Translations under genes and position numbers: made by a program
Notes under the pieces: generated by a model
The model's database searches: none
Seen by the model: only the letters and a program-made list of their open reading frames with translations
Told to the model about the DNA's origin: nothing
Assembly (NCBI GenBank): GCA_013398955.1
Contig: VWPU01013670.1
Span: forward strand, 1 to 64,000
From: Callaeas wilsoni
Lineage: Eukaryota; Chordata; Aves; Passeriformes; Callaeidae
Direction of reading: 5' to 3'
Length of the DNA stretch: 64,000 nt
In this document: piece by piece, positions 23,601-34,200 of the stretch
Position numbering within the stretch: the stretch's first letter is position 1
How the letters are laid out: each line of letters begins with the position of its first letter

Positions 23601-26346
23601 ATATACGCTTGGAAACCATGCCTAGGATAGGCTGAGAAAATGGGATATTCATTTCATTAGCAATGTAAATCACTTTAAATGGCATATTTTGGCAGTGTCT
23701 CTTGAAAAATGCTGCTCATTAGCTGAGAAAGAAGCAAGCACTCTAGGACGCAGTGCACACTATCAAATTTTTAGGCTGTCCTTCACAGCCACCTTGACAG
23801 GGCTCCCTGGTACAACACATGTGACGAGTTAGGTGCCCACAAAAAGGCTTGTGATTAAGCAGGGGAAAGCCTGACTCAGAAACAAAATTTCAAGGAGAAA
23901 TGAGAGCCAAGAGAGCCAAAGCTGTCCTTGGAGGAAGTGATGCTGAGCCACATATCTCTTTCTAGGCCAGAGAGAAGCATTTTCCTCCATTGGGGATTCA
24001 GAGCCGAGAACCTCATCTGGTGCCTAAACAAAGCCAGGCTTTCATTTCTGGCTGGGAGCTAGGGATTTTTGCCAGATAAATGAATAAATAATCATCTGGG
24101 ATTTAAAGGACTGAACCTCAAATACCCACTTAAACTGGGCAGTGATGTGACACAGATGTCATGAGTACCTCTATCACCAGAATATTGCATAGGGAGACTT
24201 TTCTTAACACTTCCAGGTAAAAGTGCTCCGATGTGTTTTTCTCACAGTCTGCTGGACAAGACATTTTCCAAGTAGGTGGAATTAAGCACAGCCTGGATTA
24301 AAATTTCAGTGCCAAGGAGGCACAGAGTCTTCACATGTCCCAAGTGGGCAACCACATTGCAGACTTTCCAGAGTCTTTAGACTGAATTAGACACACAGCC
24401 CAGCTGTTTAGTCACAGTTCATATTAGATATGAGTTTTCCCATCAGCAGGAATTCCTTCCTTGATAATGTAGGTGAAGGAGCAGAGTCTGCTAGGTACCT
24501 GCTTAATAGCTGATGGGCTTAATAGCAGGGCTGCTGGAAATGCCATCCAATTCTGTGTAGGACCTGCACACCTCCTGTAATCCTCTAGGGCACCTAATGC
24601 ATCTTCTTCAGTCACAGCTCAGAAGTCAAAATTAATTTTAACACATTATTTTTCTTCTGCTTAAATCATTGCCAGTTTATTAGATTTTATCACTGTGCTT
24701 TTTTTGTATGGTCTCTGATCAACCATTGCCGTCTATGTGTGCTGCAGCATCTCTTAGTGGATGCCAGACTCTTCAGTACTGAGATTGTATTTTAGTTTTC
24801 CATTTTGCATGTCCCACTTTCTGTGTCAAGAATACATTTTATTATAATGATGCTGGAAATTCCAGATTCAATATGACAGTTGTCAAAAAAACCAGACATT
24901 TTTTCTGATTCAGAGGCTTCAATTAAGCATATTAATGGAAAATAATTACTTCATCAGGCATTCAAAGATTTTACCCTCCTTGGCTGTGTGAGACAATACT
25001 CTCTGATTAAGGGCTGTAGTTTGTGTTTTATTATCACATACCTGAGCCAACCATTGCTGGTCACTTTTTATTCATGACAGTTTACAGTCTTCAGTGGTGA
25101 ATAAGGTGTATCCTCACTGCTTGTTTGTTTTGTAGTCTTGTTATTTTTTTCTTTTTTTACTTATCCTTGGTAATTTCCTGATCATTTATGATTTGCTGGA
25201 CTGCTACATCACCCCTTTATTTTTTTTGGTCAGGTGCTGTGTGTTCAGCATGAACAGGCTTTCCATAGAAGATTTTAATATCTCTGAATATGCAGTGTTA
25301 AAGTTTGATTGCTGTGTGTTATCACACTGTTTACATTTGAGACCCTGGAAACTATAAACCCCAGCATTTTCTTTAAGATGTATCTATTTCAAATTCATGT
25401 ATAGAATTTGTTTCTCTTCAGTTGCTATTTTGCTGAGTGCCTCTGGGTGAAAGCATTTCTTTCAATAGCCCTCATTTAACCAGTCATCAAAATAAAGCAA
25501 AGTGCAGGGGAGAAGAAGGAAGACACCTTTCATTTCTGTCCTTGACTGCTTTGGTTGTTTCTTTTCACTGTGTGGCTAGCAAGTGTATCTTGGCTGTCTC
25601 ATGAGTTTGCAGTGCTCAGTTCATCAGTCTCCACTTCCCAAGGTTTCTGGGGACCATAACCTGGGGTGGTGTGTTGGCATTGAGGCTACAAATTCTTTAG
25701 GTACAAGTTCTTTTGAAAATGAAATAGTGATCTGACAGACTCTGTGTTTCTTGCTCCCTTATGCATGTGAGCCGTAGCTATTTATCTTCCAGGACCATTT
25801 TCTAAGTCTTGAGGAAAAATTAGCACTTACATTATGCTTTATGCTGTTGATTCTTAAATAACGTGTTCTAATTCCCATTTATTTTCTGCAGCCTCGATTT
25901 TTGTCTTATCGTTCCTGCATAAACATATATCAGCTTTCCTCTCTCACATATCTGAAGCTACTTTTCTTCAAGTTTTTTCCACCACCGTGACAGAGCAGTT
26001 TGTTCGGTAAAGAACATATTGTGATATATAAACACAATGTTCCTCGTGGTAGTATTTATGACTCATTTTATTCAGTTCTTCCTGATGTTTTATAAAAACA
26101 TTTATTCTACAAAAATTTGAATTCTATAGAAATTTCTGTTCATTACGCACTCACAGAAAATTGGCATTTACACTCTTTAATATGTATGTATAAGACTCTG
26201 CAAGTTTTTTCTGGAAATCTCTGTTCCCTCATTGTACTTATATAATCTTCCATCATCGTACCAGAGAAAGAAAAAAGCATAACAAAGTTAGATGCAAGTA
26301 TTTACTAGAAAATTAAAACAGTTAACAAAGATACTTTTTTCTTTTT
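20621..26346. other. Unique sequence, no gene seen
   Basis: A long tract with no recognised mobile element. The segment 20820-21230 is richer in G+C than its surroundings but shows no family motif. Frames are short and overlap on both strands. A near-duplicate phrase (caggagactgctttcaggagactgct) occurs at about 22342-22367. No RNA gene or CpG island is evident. Confidence 0.45.
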
Positions 26347-26601
26347 TTATAATGAAGTTCCTTTTGAATTGCCTTGAATTTTCCTTGTTTCTCTTTCCAG
26401 AATTTTTACTGATTTACTACCAGTAGAAATGATGTGATCAAGGCCATCTACCATAGCTTTAACTTTCTGACAGTTGGGGTCTGTTTTCAGTCCACATGAA
26501 ATTAAAAGGACCACTGCAGGTCCTAACACAGTTTTAAAGTTAACTGAGGAAGTAATGTCCACACAATAAGTTAAAGAGCTACACTTAAGTATTTTTTTTC
26601 C
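26347..26601 (-). other. Protein-like open frame of about 85 codons, function unknown
   Basis: On the minus strand a frame stays open from a TGA near 26605 down to a TAA at 26347-26349. The translation is mixed hydrophobic and charged, with V-L-G-P-A-V-V-L-L-I-S-C-G-L followed by D-P-N-C-Q-K-V-K and a Lys/Glu-rich end ...K-I-L-E-R-E-T-R-K-I. A possible splice acceptor (acttcctcag) would start an exon at 26543. No polyadenylation signal follows closely. I do not recognise a family. It may be a terminal exon, an old transposon-derived piece, or chance. Confidence 0.2.
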
Positions 26602-26762
26602 TCAGATGCAATCTTAGGAATATAACTTTTTTGTTTATGTAATTTTGAATTGAGTGAGAATTGTGTGCCTTAAGCAGGACAGCATCCAAATAATTCTAAT
26701 TGAGACACTTGTCCTGGGAATATTAGAAAAAGTCTTAATCCATATTTTCTTATACAGTAGTA

Positions 26763-26768
26763 TGTCAT
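26763..26768. repeat. Left copy of candidate 6-bp target duplication
   Basis: The hexamer tgtcat is identical to 27339-27344 and directly abuts the proposed LTR. The right side contains two overlapping copies (tgtcatgtcat), so chance matching cannot be excluded. Confidence 0.45.
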
Positions 26769-27338
26769 TATATTAGTACGCCTGCATGCTGGCCGGGCCG
26801 GGAGAGCTGCAGCTTGTCCAGAGGTGCCCAGCATGAGAGGAGGACACTCTGTGGCACTTGTGTGCCTCGCTGGCCAGCTCCCTCGCCTGTGCGGTGGAAG
26901 GCACAGAGCCACGCGCACCCGGGGCTTAGGGATTGCTCAAGCGTAGCCAGAAATTAATGAGTGAGGCGGCTCCTTCGGCCGGTATTCCAAGGGTTTATTG
27001 TAGAAACTCCCTCGGAGGGGTCCAGACACAAAGATGGCCGAACTTCCAGCCAGGGTGCATTTAAAAGGGGTACAGGGAAGGGGGCAGGGATGACATAGCA
27101 ATGATTTATAGGAAGAAGGGAAGGGCAGGACAGATCTGGTTACCTTTCCTTAGGAGATACAAGGGGTGTCTGTCCACTGTCAATCAGACAGACCGAGCCG
27201 ACATCAGGTCACAGGAATTCAGTGGGAGGAACCGTTCTCACAGAGGGGCATTTAACCCTTGGAGCCAGCCCACCAAACCTCTTATCTGGACTGTGTAATA
27301 CCCTGAGTGTTCCTGTGGTAGCTTCAGTCACCACCACA
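26769..27338 (-). mobile_element. Probable solo LTR of an endogenous retrovirus, minus strand
   Basis: This 570-bp block is richer in G+C and CpG than its surroundings and has LTR organisation when read on the minus strand. It begins TGTGGTGG (27338 downward). A TATA-like ttttaaat lies near 27058-27065, an AATAAA polyadenylation signal at 26994-26999, and a GC-rich R/U5-like part follows to 26769. The signal spacing (TATA, then AATAAA about 65 bases on) fits a short R region. The block is flanked by identical tgtcat hexamers at 26763-26768 and 27339-27344, which would be a 6-bp target duplication of the length seen for class II (beta-like) retroviruses. The distal end reads ...TA rather than the canonical CA, which one substitution would explain. 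No gag, pol or env is seen on either side, hence 'solo'. The family is not identified. Confidence 0.6.
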
Positions 27339-27344
27339 TGTCAT
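27339..27344. repeat. Right copy of candidate 6-bp target duplication
   Basis: The hexamer tgtcat directly follows the ...ccaccaca end of the proposed LTR on the plus strand. Confidence 0.45.
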
Positions 27345-28844
27345 GTCATGAAATTGCTTACAGTTAATGACGACAAGATTAACTGGAATAGTGAAGGGAG
27401 GACTGGCAAATGTTACTCCCACCTTGAAAAGGGCAAGAAGGAGGATCCTGGGAACTTCAGGTGCCCTAGTCTCACCTTGATGTCTAGGGATGATGATGGA
27501 GGAGCTAATCCTGAAACAACTGCCAGGCACAGGTAGGACAATAAAGTTTTCAGGACTAATTAACAAGGAAGCACAAATGGGACATCTCACTGGACCAACC
27601 CAATAACCTATAGTGAAACGAGTGACCTGTGGAGAGCAATGGCTGCTGCCTACCTGGATGCCCAGAGAACCAACACGGGGTGAACGCATACATTTTCACA
27701 ATGGTTTATAACATTAAACTCCTAACAGTGGCTTCAACATTTATATAACCAAGTTGCAGTTATTGAAAGTCAGATTAAAAGTAAGAATGCAATTTGGATG
27801 TTTTTTCCAGAGGAAAAAGACACCTAACTTTTCAGTTCCATCTCTGAACGTGTGATGGTTCATATACAGTCCTAAAAAACCCCATAGCATTAGTAGTTTT
27901 CAGGAAAGTTCCAATTCAAGAAAATACCACTAACTTTATTTCAAACTATTCCTCTGAATATTAATTATTAGTTGAATATGTTATCTCGATAAAAATTGCA
28001 TCTCTGTCTCACTCAGCAAGAAGTTCAAGATAAAATTGAACTTGAAGTAGGGTCTAAGTGAGGTTCAAACATACTTTCAGCATCAGAAGTAAAATGACTG
28101 AAAACTACCTGATAAGTTTTTCCTTACCTGAGTTAATGAAGAATTGTGGTACAGATACTGTGGAGTATTATTTATAGTTAACTTAGTGTTCTAAGAGAAG
28201 TGAAAAAAGACCATGAAATGGGGAAACTGTGCTTCCACAATCTTTTTTGGAGTCTTTACCATTAATAGTATTTTTCTTCTCAGGATTGTTTTGTACTGAA
28301 CATAAACTATGTGTTTTGCAAGCTCTGCACTTTTCTTGTGTGTATTCTTTACATACAACATATATAGGACAATGCAATCTATCACTCTGACAGAAATTAG
28401 AGAAGATACATTTTCTTCAAAGTGTGAGTTAGTTTTTGTTTTGTTCATGTCCTTGTCTGTCAGCTAAACTACAATAAAATAATGTACAAAGCAGTCATGA
28501 AAATAGAAGGGTTGCAGTCATTGTTAGGATTGTCCTGCCTATTGAAATGTCTACTCCTGTTTAGGAATATACATAATAAACCAAAAGCTCCTGTCCTAGT
28601 ACAATATAAAACTATAATTTGCTTTTAATGATTTGATGATTTTAATGATACAAATAATATTTTATATATGTCGGTTTACCTAGTGTTAAATGCAGTTAAA
28701 GAATTCCAAAACTTATAAGCATTGAAAAAATATGGTTTTATACATTAATTATACAATGTTTAATTTCTATCACATTTCATGTGTTGCTCTTTATTTCTAT
28801 GTCCTTCCAGGTTCTCTATTTCCAAAGATTTATCTTTTGATCAT
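27345..28844. other. Sequence beside the LTR, no gene seen
   Basis: A 121-codon open frame runs on the minus strand across 27324-27689, but it crosses the proposed LTR boundary and matches no retroviral or host protein that I recognise. The rest is AT-rich unique sequence. Confidence 0.4.
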
Positions 28845-28945
28845 GTTTTTGTGTTTGTTTTTTGTTTGTTTGTTTAGTTGATTTTGTTTGGGGTTTTTCA
28901 ATTTGGGATTTTTGGGGGGTTTCTTGGGGTCTGCAGTTTCTTTTC
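28845..28945 (+). repeat. G/T-rich low-complexity tract with four G-runs
   Basis: (TTTG)n-like sequence (28855-28876) passes into four G-runs at 28890-28893, 28905-28907, 28914-28919 and 28926-28929, separated by T-rich spacers. This satisfies a relaxed G-quadruplex pattern on the plus strand. Confidence 0.7.
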
Positions 28946-31900
28946 ACTTCTTTGAGCGTAATTTACCCTTGTACCTATTCAGGCAAGATAATTTTTAGCG
29001 TTTGTGCATATCTCTTCATTGAAGAACACAGACCCGGGCAAATGATTTGTTGCAGCAGAATCTGTGTTTCCTTTGTTTTTCGCTGTACGCAGGCAGCCTG
29101 TAAGCTGGGCAAGGCAGCCTGAAACCGCAGAGTCCAGCACTGCAGGGTGGTGCCGCCAGCCAGTGCCGGGGACCTGCTGTCTCCAGGTACACACAAGTCT
29201 CGAAGAAAACACAGCAGAACCTGGCAACTCCTGGGCTCATCAGTACAGGAGGGACTTCACATGAAGATGGGACGAATGTGTGCCCTCAAACCTTGCTTGC
29301 TGGCTAAATCAACATAGAGGCAGGCTGATGGGATCATGGCTTTTTCCCTGCTTGTGCTGTGTTTACTAGATTTGTGTTTGTTTCCCCTGTTTGCTCTCAC
29401 TCTGTGTCCCATTGTAGAGCCAAACTGAGGGCAGAGGGAAGCAGCTTGGTGAACCCCTCCTTGGGAACATGTTTACAGCTCTGGTGGAAGTCATTTGATG
29501 TCAGTGTTGTTATAAGTACTGATGACCTCTCCCCCGTGTTGTTTTTATTACATCTCTCCCTGCCAACAGCTTCAAGAAGCTTTAGGAATTTACCATATAA
29601 GAGAATTAGGATGAATTGGAGCCGAGCATGTGTCGAGGGGAAGTAGAAAGGAGAGAAAAGGAAAGTTACTACAAAGGTTGATATAACCAGTAAAGATTTC
29701 TTCAATTTGTTCTCATTATTACAGAGATGAGATTTTTTAATGACCAGGAACTTCGTGGAAGAATAATGTCTAAATAGCTGCAACAAAAATCTATTCTCTG
29801 TCTTTATGTTTTGGTATTGCCAAATACTTTTCTAAAAGTCGGACAAACTGTCTATGATGAAGACATGAACAGCTCCGCTGATCTTCAGCTTCTCAGACGT
29901 TCCTATAACTTTGATTTAGCCACACTTAGGTTTTTTTGCTTAAAGTAGGGAAAAAAAGTAGTAATTTAATAAGCAGTGGTTCTTATCCAGAAGCGCTCAG
30001 AAATAGGAACAATTTTAGTGCGAGTGCTTAAAGAGATTCAGGCTAAATCCACGGTTTTTTACATGTCAGATGATCTGGCTCAAGAAAGATGATCTAAAAT
30101 AGTAACAGTATTGAGGACTGGGTCTGGCTTGGTAATTACTTCTATTTTCCTGTAAGAATTTACAAGTCATGTATCCTCCCCATCCCCTGCAGTGATGGGC
30201 ATTAATAAAAAAGCTCCAGTGACATGTGACAGCTTTCACAATACAATCCAGCCCTCAAATCTGCCACCCAAATAGCCTTTTCCTGAGCATCTGGTTCATC
30301 CGTAAGATTAACAAAACAGTAAAATTTGCTTGAACGAGTAACTCCCTGGAATTTTACTGAAACAACTCCAATATTGAACCTTTGCATTTTTCATCCCTGC
30401 AGCCTAAAAAGTATTGAAATTGTATATTTACAAAAAAAAAAAATTAATGATAAAAAGGGAATGGGGTAGTTAACAACTTTTAATCCAAATCCTGCATGCA
30501 CCTGCCTTTGATATTGTACTAAGAGTCAGCAGAAAAAATCCTGCAACACTGCAAATATATTTTAGCATGTAGAACGACACATCTGGGACAGCACACACCA
30601 CTGTAAAGTATCATATGCTGTGAGACTCCCAAATAGCAGTACTTGCAAAACTAGAAATAGAAGTAGGCTAAGATCATTAAGCAGCAAAATTCTCCTAAAA
30701 TAGTTGTGCAGGTAGGGAAACATTACTTTTTTGCTCACTGGGCACTTATTCCTTAGTTTATTATATTTTTTCAAGTACATTCTTTAAGCTTTTAGTAACA
30801 TTTCTGGGAATTGGTTGGGTTTTATTTTGTCTCTGAATTGGTAATTGCTCTTATTACGGGAAAAAAATCAAAATATGGTGCTTCTTTTTTTTAATTTCTA
30901 AAATTAAATTATTCTTAGTAATTTTTAAATCTTACCATGTGCTTTGACTTTATAAGTATGACCCTTTCCTGGTGACACGTACAGCCCAGAGGGAGTGCTC
31001 GGTTATTAGGTGGTGAAACATGGCATTGAAAAACATCAGCCTTCTTACTAGAGGTTGTACTATGTATTTAATCCATGCATAATCCAGCTAGGATTAGCAC
31101 TTTTTCTAATTAATTGAAATTAAATGCACAGATGTAAGGAAAGATTCATACTGCTTAAACACGTGGTAACACAGATATGTTCATAGACTGAGAAAAGCAT
31201 ACAGATTACTGATTACCTTCAATTTTAGAAGGTCATGATGCACCGTGTCCTTCTGCTCTATGATTGTCTAAACTAAGCATGCTTTAACTTCCCCAAAGTG
31301 CCATGCAGAGAACACTGGTCTCCTGGTAGGTGCAGCATTCTGCTATGAAGAAAGTCCCCCACAGAGACAAGACATGACCAGATATACAGTCCCTTTCTCT
31401 TTTTTTTGGAGAGTTCTCATTGTAGCCATTGGGATACAGCTGTGGTAACAGCAGCAAGTTTGTTGATCCTGCAGTTACTTCAGAGGACTATGAGAATAAC
31501 TGTCCATTTTTGCCTCTCATATTCTCTGATAGCTACAATGGGACTATTCTGCCACAAGGAGAGAATCTGCATACCTGACCCTCTCCCCATTTCCAGAAAT
31601 ATTTTCACTAAGCAACTAATAGCATATCATGTACAAGCAAAGTCACCTAGCACTCAAATCTTACACATAAAAAATTCCTGGTTTAAAATAAAACCCTGTA
31701 TTACTATGAGATTTACAAAAATAAATAATTCCTCTATCCATAATATATGATCAGTTCTGCACATTCTCATGGAGGATTAGTCAGCTGTGTTTCAAAGTGT
31801 TTGGGATATTCAGTGCGTGGTGGGTATTTCAACACTGGCCTGTTCCACCTGGTCTGAGACTTACTAGCCTGCCTGCTTCTGCAATATACTTGAGCTGTAG

Positions 31901-34034
31901 AGGGATTACTACCTTCACTGGGTTAACTTCCTCACTGAAAATTTTATGAAAGCAAACAAGAAATCCCTTGGAGCTCAGCTTGTCCTTGTCCTTGTGAAGA
32001 GGCAAAGGGACTCAAGTGGACATACTGAATTGAATGAACCATGCCAGTCCCACTGACTTGGATTTCCATAGGCATATAGTGGCTCATCCCAGGTTATGTC
32101 CTGATCACGAAATCATTTATCCGTTTATATCCAAACAAAGAAATAGTTTATCTCATGCATTTCACAAAATAACATTTTTCAGAGGGGTTTTACACTGAGT
32201 GTATTTAACACAACTATGCAGCCTTTGTAACAGACTACACTCAAGAGAGATTCCTCCCTCAGTTGTTCAAAAGTCTCTGCTCTGTCTGTAGTGCCTTGTT
32301 CCTGATTTCATTCTCTGCTGCTTGGCTAGGACTTCATTGGTACAGTTTCACCGTGATTCTGCATTTGAGGCAAACCTACAAGCAAGTTTATAAAGAAATA
32401 ATGGATCTGCAACCAAGCAGTAATGGAAGAGCGCATCAGCTACAGACTGCTAAAGCAGTGGAGGAAACTCTCTTCTTGTATTTCATTTGTCTTTACTGAA
32501 AAATTCTACATTGTGTCACTTATATAGAGCAAGCAAATGTTTTGAACCTTGAAAAATCTACTCTGTTTAGTACAGAGCTGCAGGTGTCTTGATCTGGTCT
32601 TGTACTTCAAGACAAGATTAGCTATTTGTAAAGCAGTCCTCATAGAAGCTTATTTTAACAGAGTCTTTTAAAAAAACCATCTAGAGACAGGGTTTCCCCA
32701 GCCTCTGTCTGCCAAGAGGTCATTTTCCAGTGCTACCTAACTCTCCCTGCTCTTTTGTAATTTGCAACCTAAACATCCCTTGGTTAATTGTCCTATTGTA
32801 AATAAAACTACTGTCCTGTTTGCAGGAAATGCCCAAATGTGCTTTAGTTTCATTTTTACCCTTGTTTAATAATCTCTTTTCATCCCAAATTACTCCAGCA
32901 TCTTCTATTTTATCTTACAGGTAACGTGTAAATCTTTTACACTCTTTTGTAGAATTATGGTCCCTGTGCAGGCGGTATATAGACAGTGTAAATAGACCCT
33001 TTTGTGTTAATAGCTGATGTCCACATCAATATTTACTCCTAATATATCTGAAGGACCAACTATTGCTGTTGTTCTCTTTGCCCTTGAGTCAACATTTTCC
33101 TTTAGCCAACATTTTCTGAAGGTGTGGTCTGTGGTGAATTGGGTATCATTGAAAACAGATGCAAAATATACAGTGCAAGAGACTGAGTACACAGTCACGA
33201 CTCAAAAACCTTCTTGTCTCTAATGCAAGTCAATGCACAGGGCAGGCAGTTTTCTGCTCATACCAGGAGAGCTGGAAGAACTGAAAAATATCAGTAATTA
33301 ATTGATTTTACAGTGCAGTTATACAATAGCCAACCTATTACCCAGTTCAGAGAAATTTGGATATCACCTTTGATTGTTTTTTATATTTTTATAAAAGTTC
33401 CAGATTTCTTTTTATCTGACTCTCAGTGTAAGACTCCCATGTGATTGCCAGTGGGTTGACCCTGATAAAATAAAAATAGAAACAAAACCACTGAGAAAAA
33501 AAGCGCCTTCTATATTTTCCTCAAAATCTTTAGCACAATCAGGATTATAATATATTGCACTATCTTATCTCTTCTGTGTGTATAGATGAAAATATTATTA
33601 AGTAAATAGTAGCGAGAGTTTTTAATCAGCTGTTCCACATTACGGGACTGTGTTCAGTCTCTTCTCTTTGTACCCTCCCAGTCCATAAATGAGAACTAGG
33701 GTACCTGGCATTTGGTAAGGCTACATGTGCATGTGTACTTACCAGGTGCTGCATGGATTTAATGCTGTACCTTTGCCACTAATTTGTAATTCTGTATTGC
33801 AGTTGCATTCAGCAATTGATACATCATCCTTTCGAGCAAATGGATGTGCTTCCTTGAGTCCTGGCCTTGACTGTGAGTGAACTGCAATTATACATCTTCC
33901 TGTGATTCCCTCAAGCCAGCCTGGATGATATTCAGGCAGTTTCCAAACTATATACATGTATTCCTTTAGAGCATTATATGTAATCTCTGATTAAACTCTT
34001 TAGTTATCTATCTATCATAATAAAGTGGTATGAA
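28946..34034. other. Unique sequence with one CpG-bearing patch, no assignable gene
   Basis: The patch 29016-29264 is richer in G+C, contains several CpGs and a consensus-like splice donor (tctccag then gtacac, at about 29180-29192). It could be a non-coding first exon, but there is no supporting acceptor, TATA or conserved protein. Frames of 95-129 codons at 29359-29786 lie on opposite strands of each other and look accidental. The remainder is AT-rich. Confidence 0.4.
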
Positions 34035-34200
34035 TGAGACTGCTTTGGAAGCCTGTAGCCTTTCTATCACTGGAGGATTTTAAGGACAAGTTAGAGAAAC
34101 ATCTGTCAGGACTGGTTGGGTATCGTTGATGTAACCTGAAGGTAAAATAGGTGACCTTCTCAGTCCATTTTTTTATGTTTTTTTCCGTGATTTTATAATT
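34035..34200 (+). mobile_element. Old CR1 LINE 3' end fragment
   Basis: The phrase 'ctatcactggaggattttaagg' leads to 'caagttagagaaacatctgtcagg' and then to a degenerate '...aggtgaccttctcagtcc' tail with T-rich remnants. This follows the terminal CR1 3' UTR order ('...ggaggttttcaagaa..ctggacaaacacctgtcaggg...gatgacct..aggtccctt'). Divergence is high, so it is an ancient copy. Confidence 0.7.

Noticed and set aside
27324..27689. 121-codon minus-strand open frame beside the LTR
   Set aside because: It crosses the proposed LTR boundary, shows no retroviral gag/pol/env motif and has no recognisable host domain. Most likely chance.
29397..29786. 129-codon minus-strand open frame, the longest in the window
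   Set aside because: The composition is low-complexity hydrophobic then basic, it overlaps an open frame on the other strand, and there is no motif or splice support.
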